64,000 nucleotides of DNA from Chondrosia reniformis (lineage: Eukaryota > Porifera > Demospongiae > Chondrillida > Chondrillidae), in assembly GCA_947172415.1 (NCBI GenBank), contig OX359197.1, positions 434,001 to 498,000 on the forward strand, read 5' to 3'. The translations under genes and the position numbers were made by a program. A model generated the notes under the pieces. The model was not told where the DNA came from, ran no database searches, and saw only the letters and a program-made list of their open reading frames with translations. Position 1 is the first letter of the stretch; the number at the start of each line of letters is the position of its first letter. Positions 57,201-64,000 of the stretch are shown one piece after another.

Positions 57201-60200
57201 TGAGTGAACATCAAAATTTGCAAAACTCTTTGGATATGCTTTAAGGATAGCTGTGAATGCTGACAGGAAGTTTCAGCTTCACATCTTTCCAATTGACAGA
57301 GTTACAGCACTAAATGTACATTAGATTCTTGTATAGAAATTTAATGTATGGTGAGAGATAGGGCAAATATGAGTGAACATCAAAATTTGTAAAACTCTTT
57401 GGATATGCTTTAAGGATAGCTGTGAATGCTGACAACAAGTTTCAGCTTCACATCTTTATAATTGACAGAGTTACAGCACTAAATGTACATTAGATTCTTG
57501 TATACAAATTTAAAGTATGGTGAGATATAGGGCAAATATGAGTGAACATCAAAATTTGCAAAACTCTTTGGATATGCTTTAAGGATAGCTGTGAATGCTG
57601 ACAGGAAGTTTCAGCTTCACATCTTTCCAATTGACAGAGTTACAGCACTAAATGTACATTAGATTCTTGTATACAAATTTAATGTATGGTGAGAGATAGG
57701 GCAAATATGAGTGAACATCAAAATTTGTAAAACTCTTTGGATATGCTTTAAGGATAGCTGTGAATGCTGACAGCAAGTTTCAGCTTCACATCTTTCTAAT
57801 TGACAGAGTTACAGCACTAAATGTACATTAGATTCTTGTATACAAATTTAATGTATGGTGAGAGATAGGGCAAATATGAGTGAACATCAAAATTTGTAAA
57901 ACTCTTTGGATATGCTTTAAGGATGTCTGTGAATGCTGACAACAAGTTTCAGCTTCACATCTTTCCAATTGACAGAGTTACAGCACTAAATGTACATTAG
58001 ATTCTTGTATACAAATTTAAAGTATGGTGAGATATAGGGCAAATATGAGTGAACATCAAAATTTGCAAAACTCTTTGGATATGCTTTAAGGATAGCTGTG
58101 AATGCTGACAGGAAGTTTCAGCTTCACATCTTTCTAATTGACAGAGTTACAGCACTAAATGTACATTAAATTCTTGTATACAAATTTAATGTATGGTGAG
58201 AGATAGGGCAAATATGAGTGAACATCAAAATTTGTAAAACTCTTTGGATATGCTTTAAGGATAGCTGTGAATGCTGACAACAAGTTTCAGCTTCACATCT
58301 TTCTAATTGACAGAGTTACAGCACTAAATGTACATTAGATTCTTGTATACAAATTTAAAGTATGGTGAGATATAGGGCAAATATGAGTGAACATCAAAAT
58401 TTGCAAAACTCTTTGGATATGCTTTAAGGATAGCTGTGAATGCTGACAGGAAGTTTCAGCTTCACATCTTTCCAATTGACAGAGTTACAGCACTAAATGT
58501 ACATTAGATTCTTGTATACAAATTTAATGTATGGTGAGAGATAGGGCAAATATGAGTGAACATCAAAATTTGTAAAACTCTTTGGATATGCTTTAAGGAT
58601 AGCTGTGAATGCTGACAGCAAGTTTCAGCTTCACATCTTTCTAATTGACAGAGTTACAGCACTAAATGTACATTAGATTCTTGTATACAAATTTAATGTA
58701 TGGTGAGAGATAGGGCAAATATGAGTGAACATCAAAATTTGTAAAACTCTTTGGATATGCTTTAAGGATGTCTGTGAATGCTGACAACAAGTTTCAGCTT
58801 CACATCTTTCCAATTGACAGAGTTACAGCACTAAATGTACATTAGATTCTTGTATACAAATTTAAAGTATGGTGAGATATAGGGCAAATATGAGTGAATA
58901 TCAAAATTTGTAAAACTCTTTGGATATGCTTTAAGGATAGCTGTGAATGCTGACAGGAAGTTTCAGCTTCACATCTTTCCAATTGACAGAGTTACAGCAC
59001 TAAATGTACATTAGATTCTTGTATACAAATTTAATGTATGGTGAGAGATAAGGCAAATATGAGTGAACATCAAAATTTGTAAAACTCTTTGGATATGCTT
59101 TAAGGATGTCTGTGAATGCTGACAACAAGTTTCAGCTTCACATCTTTCCAATTGACAGAGTTACAGCACTAAATGTACATTAGATTCTTGTATACAAATT
59201 TAAAGTATGGTGAGATATAGGGCAAATATGAGTGAACATCAAAATTTGTAAAACTCTTTGGATATGCTTTAAGGATAGCTGTGAATGCTGACAGGAAGTT
59301 TCAGCTTCACATCTTTCCAATTGACAGAGTTACAGCACTAAATGTACATTAGATTCTTGTATACAATTTTAATGTATGGTGAGAGATTGGGCAAATATGA
59401 TAGAACATCAAAATTTGTAAAACTCTTTGGATATGTTTTATGGATGTCTGTGAATGCTGACAGCAAGTTTCAGCTTCATATCTTTCTAATTGACAGAGTT
59501 ACAGCACTAAATGTACATTAGATTCTTGTATACAATTTTAATGTATGGTGAGAGATAGGGCAAATATGATAGAACATCTAAATTTGTAAAACTCTTTGGA
59601 TATGTTTTATGGATGTCTGTGAATGCTGACAGAAAGTTTCAGCTTCACATCTTTCCAATTGACAGAGTTACAGCACTAAATGTACATTAGATTCTTGTAT
59701 ACAATTTTAATGTATGGTGCGAGATAGGGCCAATATGAAAGAACATCAAAATTTGTAAAACTCTTTGGATATGTTTTATGGATGTCTGTGAATGCTGACA
59801 GCAAGTTTCAGCTTCATATCTTTCTAATTGACAGAATTACAGCACTAAATGTACATTAGATTCTTGTATACAAATTTAATGTATGGTGAGATATTGGGCA
59901 AATATGAGTGAACATCAAAATTTGTAAAACTCTTTGGATATGCTTTATGTATGTCTGTGAATGCTGACAGCAAGTTTCAGCTTCACATCTCTCCAATTGA
60001 CAGAGTTATTGAACTAAATGTACAATAGATTCTTGCATACAAATTTAATGTATGGTGAGAGATAGGGCAAATATGAGTGAACATCAAAATTTGTAAAACT
60101 CTTTGGATATGCTTTAAGGATGTCTGTGAATGCTGACAACAAGTTTCAGCTTCACATCTTTCTAATTGACAGAGCTACAGCACTAAATGTACATTAGATT

Positions 60201-61923
60201 CTTGTATACAAATTTAATGTATGGTGAGAGATAGGGCAAATATGAGTGAACATCAAAATTTGTAAAACTCTTTGGATATGCTTTAAGGATAGCTGTGAAT
60301 GCTGACAACAAGTTTCAGCTTTACATCTTTCAAATTGACAGAGTTACAGCACTAAATGTACGTTAGATTCTGCTATACAAATTTATTGTACGTACGTATG
60401 GTGAGAGATAAGGCAAATATGAGTTAACATCAAAATTTGTAAAACTCTTTGGATATGCTTTATGTATGTCTGTGAATGCTGACAGCAAGTTTCAGCTTCA
60501 CATCTCTCCAATTGACAGAGTTACAGCACTAAATGTACATTAGATTTTTGTATAGAAATTTAATGTATGATGAGAGATAGGGCAAATATGAGTGAACATA
60601 AAAATTTGCAAAACTCTTTGGGTATGCTTTAAGGATGTCTGTGAATGCTGACAAGCAGTTTCAGCTTCACATCTTTCCAATTGACAGAGTTACAGCACTA
60701 AATGTACATTAGATTCTTGTTTACAAATTTAAAGTATGGTGAGATATATATATCCCTCATAATACAATATATACCATTTATTTAGGGTATATATACTATA
60801 CGTATGCATAATAACGTATATTGTTTAGTGTACGTATGACACATTGATTGTTATAAGGTACACTCCTCATTCATTCACCCCTCAAGCTACAGTAGTGTGA
60901 TGACCACTCAATGTGACTTATAAACCAAATCTGATTGGGCCATTTTTAACTATAACTCTGTGGATGCAAATTAAAGTCATTTTCAGAAGACAAAATGTAC
61001 TTTCAATAGTAACTAGAAGCATTAACATGCATATGTCTGCATTATTATTACATTATTACATACGTAGCTAGGTTAATATTCAAAGCAGTATTGTATAGAG
61101 CAAAAGGCATAATAGATATGGTATATTTATCCTATAATAATGATTATCTGCATGCATGTGCTACAATATAATATGATAATGAGTATTTACATACGTACGT
61201 AAGTGGCAGAAAGTATATATACCAGTTATAAGAGGCTGTTTATTTCCTGCTGAGGACACCTCTGATAGGTCAGTTATCAAAAAGGTGTTATGTTTACCAA
61301 GGTTCAAAAATATATATACAAAATGTTAGAAGTGAATAAATTACAGAAGCTTTGGTTATTGTTGAATAGATTTGGAAATAAAATCACTCAATTTTCAAAT
61401 CCAGCAACTTTTCTGTAAATGAATTATACTTCATTACATTAGTAATCAAATGTAATAATGCTTCATATTGTCCATAATCAATTGTATTAAGTTAGCTCCT
61501 AACGACTTTATCAGTCAATAACTTTACAAGGACTTTCTTCACATGACCTACCTAGAATTACAAATAAAAAGTGATAAGTTAAACAATAATATTGCATTAA
61601 AGTAATATAAGTACAGAGATTCAAACTGCTGATTATGCAATCATCACTTTAAGAGCACCAATGAGATATACATATGTACATGATATATATGACATTCCCT
61701 GTATGAGAATACTTCCCTCAACCTCCAGCAGCCACATCAGTCACTGAAGAAGACCCCCAAGGGTCAAAATGTCTGATTCTAAAGAAATAAACTGCATCTC
61801 TAGATGCTCAAAAGACTAAAGATGAACCATCTCAAGGATAGGTTTGGTACAGTTTATATAATTAGAAGAAATCCCTATCTTCTAAGAAGTTGTAATAGTA
61901 TATGCGACTGATACTCCACTTAC

Positions 61924-62047
61924 CCTTACAGTGGTCTGGTCCCCTGGAGGAGGAGTAACACTAAAGAGATCACTCCCTACCACACCACTACACTCCTCAG
62001 TCTCACTAGATGGCAACACAGTTAGAGCTCTCAAGAAATTCTGGTGA
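61924..62047 (-). CDS. Exon B, duplicon copy V
   Basis: Reverse strand, 124 bp, acceptor TTTAG and donor AGG|GTAAGT retained. Reads HQNFLRALTVLPSSETEE, then CSGVV, then FSVTPPPGDQTTVR. In phase with exon A at 62326-62384. Confidence 0.55.
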
Positions 62048-62325
62048 CTAAATACAGAAGAGATAACTTCTGAATATATATACGTATGCTTGAATGAATA
62101 CAGACTTGGAAGAAAACTTTAAATGTACATGTGGTTATCATTTCAATGATATCATTATTAATAAAGAGTGTTCTTATCAGCATATGACATTGATGAATGA
62201 ATCACACACATCTAAAATGTAACAGTGAAGTATTAGGAGTCCAAGATGAGTCTTCAGTCACTTGGCTGGTTAGGTATAAGAACTCCAGTGTTTATCTCTT
62301 TTACAATCTGTATACTTTCACTCAC

Positions 62326-62384
62326 CTAAATCCCCGTGGCATCAGAGAGTCAAGTTCTTCTTGAAACTGTACATATTGTCCTCC
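62326..62384 (-). CDS. Exon A, duplicon copy V
   Basis: Reverse strand, 59 bp with TATAG acceptor and GTGAGT donor; same GGQYVQFQEELDSL word as copies II-IV, with small changes near its end. Confidence 0.5.
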
Positions 62385-63114
62385 CTATACAATATATTAG
62401 TATAGTTATATATACATATGTACTGTATATAATTACTGATTAATTATATAGGAGGTGTACATGTGAAGTATCTAGTACCTAGGTGAGTCACAAACCATCA
62501 AAATTTAATATATAATAGTGTTTCAGTCTATACTATTAGTATACTTCTTAGCCTCCTATACGTATACATATATACATGTCATGATGACGTCTATAGTGAA
62601 GTGGTTTTACAGGTTGTTATTATACAGAATCATCATAAATAACAGATTAGATAGTAAACAACATTTGGTGACTATATTTGTGCAACACAAACTACTTAAA
62701 CATAAACAACATTTACTTTGTGGTGAGGTAATGATAAAATTTACTCCTTAAATAGATGACCCGTGTCATACGTATATATATGAGTAGAATATAACAAAAC
62801 ATCTATATGTACTCTCACAAAAATATGATGCTAGCTTTATATACAGTACCTCAAGGATTGCTGATAACAAGAAAGAGTAGTAAACACATTCTTTACTACT
62901 GCCAGAATCTTCTTCCTACATTAACACATACATAATAAATTCGTATGATGTAGCAATATATGTATTCTTGCAAAATAGGAATGCATGAAAAAGATAAAAA
63001 TGGTCAAAGCTGATCTCCTGAATAGGGTTATCCTAAAGAACTCTTATAGATCTTAAAGTTGGACTGGAGTGAGGTAGCCTGCATGTTTCCAGTGTGAACA
63101 TTGCAGCTGGTATA

Positions 63115-63937
63115 TACTGGAAAACGTATTGCTACACCAGCCAATTCGTGTAGTGCCATCTATAACTACAATCCTTCAAGTCCTTCTGGGTACTACTGGA
63201 TAAAGACTTCTTCATCTCCTCAACAAGTCTACTGTGATATGGATACCACAGCATGTGGAGTGAGAGGAGTCATGCGCATAGCCTATCTGGATACCAGTGT
63301 ATCAGATACCTGTCCCAGTAATCTTACTAAGTATGAGGTCAATGGTAAAACTATGTGTGGCAGACATAATCGAACAGTTCCATGTGATTCTGTATATTAC
63401 CCATCTCATGGAGTAGAGTACAGTAATATTTGTGGTAGAGCAGTTGGTTACAGTCAGAAGGGTACAGTAGCTTGTGGTTTTTGGTGGAGTAGCAATACTT
63501 TCTACTGGCACAACAACTCAATTAATGGTCTCTATGCAACTGGTGTCATAATAACAAGAGGTCCTTCTAATGATCGTAATCATGTCTGGACATTTGCTTC
63601 CGGTCGACAAGAAGCGAATTATGATGTTTGTAACTGTCCCTGTGCTTCAGGTGGAGATGCTGCTCCCAGTTTTGTTGGAAACAACTATTTCTGTGAATCA
63701 GCCACAAAATACGAACCTCCAGTAGGTGATGGACATCAGTGGTACACTAACTACACATTGTGGCAAGGTAATTGTTATGAAGGTAGCTACTGTTGTCCTG
63801 ACGATGGAAGACCATGGTTTAATGTAGATCTTGACTGTCCCACTACTCAAGATATAGAAGTACGCTGGTGTGGATATCCAGGGCTTAATTTATATGGCAA
63901 TATAGCAACAGAGATTTTGGAACTTTTTGTGTACTGA
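63115..63937 (+). pseudogene. 5'-truncated type B FReD-like gene
   Basis: Homology begins at GGAAAACGTATTGCTACACC, in the spacer before the third half-module. An in-frame TGA lies at 63095-63097 and the open frame starts without an ATG. Present are one half-module (CSAIYNYN, SGYYWI, QQVYCDM) and the complete C-terminal domain ending ILELFVY and TGA at 63935-63937. Variable segments (NRTVPC, SQKGTVACGFWWSSN, EANYDVCNCPCASGG) mix features of type A and type C genes. The signal peptide and first two modules are missing because the duplicon is joined directly to the gene middle. Confidence 0.8.
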
Positions 63938-64000
63938 AATGATAGATACATAGTTAAGTCACTTTCTCAACACAAAAATATCTTTTCAACAGAGAAATAC
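63938..64000. other. Right edge, gene 3' flank
   Basis: Matches the 3' flank of the type A gene at 8159 and type C genes (TGAAATGATAGAT, TAGTTAAGTCACTTT). The window ends here. Confidence 0.4.

Larger units (their letters stand above)
46078..60742 (+). repeat. Satellite array 3 (169-bp monomer) with two cores
   Basis: Largest array: about 14.7 kb, roughly 78 monomers after removing two cores. It begins TAGGGCAAATATGAG after GTGTATA and ends GGTGAGATATATATATCCCTC. Long-range order is visible. The two cores are exactly 5724 bp apart with matching flanks (for example the odd GATATGCTAGGATGTCTG unit at about 48789 and 54513). A seven-monomer unit of 1183 bp (7 x 169) separates matching CATTAAATTC variants at 56981 and 58164. 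Several units carry CGTA or CGTACGTA insertions (46912, 49242, 51803, 55321, 60390 area). Confidence 0.95.
60743..63108 (+). repeat. Duplicon copy V
   Basis: Nearly identical to 25546-27904, including the flank of the array, exons B and A, and the landmark repeats. It ends abruptly after GAACATTGCAGCT at about 63108, where it joins the middle of a type B gene. Copy III continues instead into type B leader. Confidence 0.8.

Overview
ORGANISM. The window looks like AT-rich nuclear DNA of a marine invertebrate, most likely a demosponge (Amphimedon-like). The reasons are short GT-AG introns, abundant simple AT tracts, satellite DNA, a cadherin-type fragment, and a family of secreted proteins with a fibrinogen-like N-terminal half-module followed by a Cys-rich domain of a kind I recall from sponges and cnidarians. 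No bacterial features, tRNA or rRNA genes were seen. The species assignment is inference. LAYOUT. (1) 1-8 kb: a two-exon reverse-strand secreted gene of unknown function (864-2278), a dead cadherin-repeat fragment, isolated reverse-strand exons, a 4 x 65 bp minisatellite, a decayed copy of the satellite/core element that dominates later regions, and a truncated gene start. (2) 8-64 kb: a tandem, all-plus-strand cluster of about 13 related genes and gene pieces. Three architectures share one C-terminal domain. Type A is signal peptide + Gly-Pro-Pro collagen tract + one half-module (8159, 36696). Type B is signal peptide + three half-modules (11868, 29005, 41057, with 5'-truncated relatives at 14431, 30399 and 63115). 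Type C is signal peptide + two half-modules (16480, 31972, 42673, 44815). The repeated order is roughly A, reverse-strand exon duplicon, B, C, satellite array. Intact reading frames are 8159, 29005, 31972, 36696 and 42673; the others carry truncations, frameshifts or stops. (3) Three large arrays of a 169-bp satellite (about 17.4-25.5, 33.2-35.9 and 46.1-60.7 kb) each start in or just behind a type C gene. They carry five 723-bp 'core' inserts that are nearly identical to one another. An apparent empty site without an array lies at about 43.91 kb. HOW IT MAY WORK. The proteins are predicted to be secreted, glycosylated and disulfide-rich. Their FReD-like layout resembles FREP/ficolin-type recognition proteins. 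The C-terminal domain has near-identical framework blocks separated by three strongly variable segments. Fragments and chimeras lie beside intact genes, so the locus looks like a duplication- and conversion-driven diversification cluster. An immune or self-recognition role is inference only. A second pattern runs across repeats and duplicons: paralogous copies repeatedly differ by a 4-bp CGTA insertion that turns TA into TACGTA, which slippage does not easily explain.
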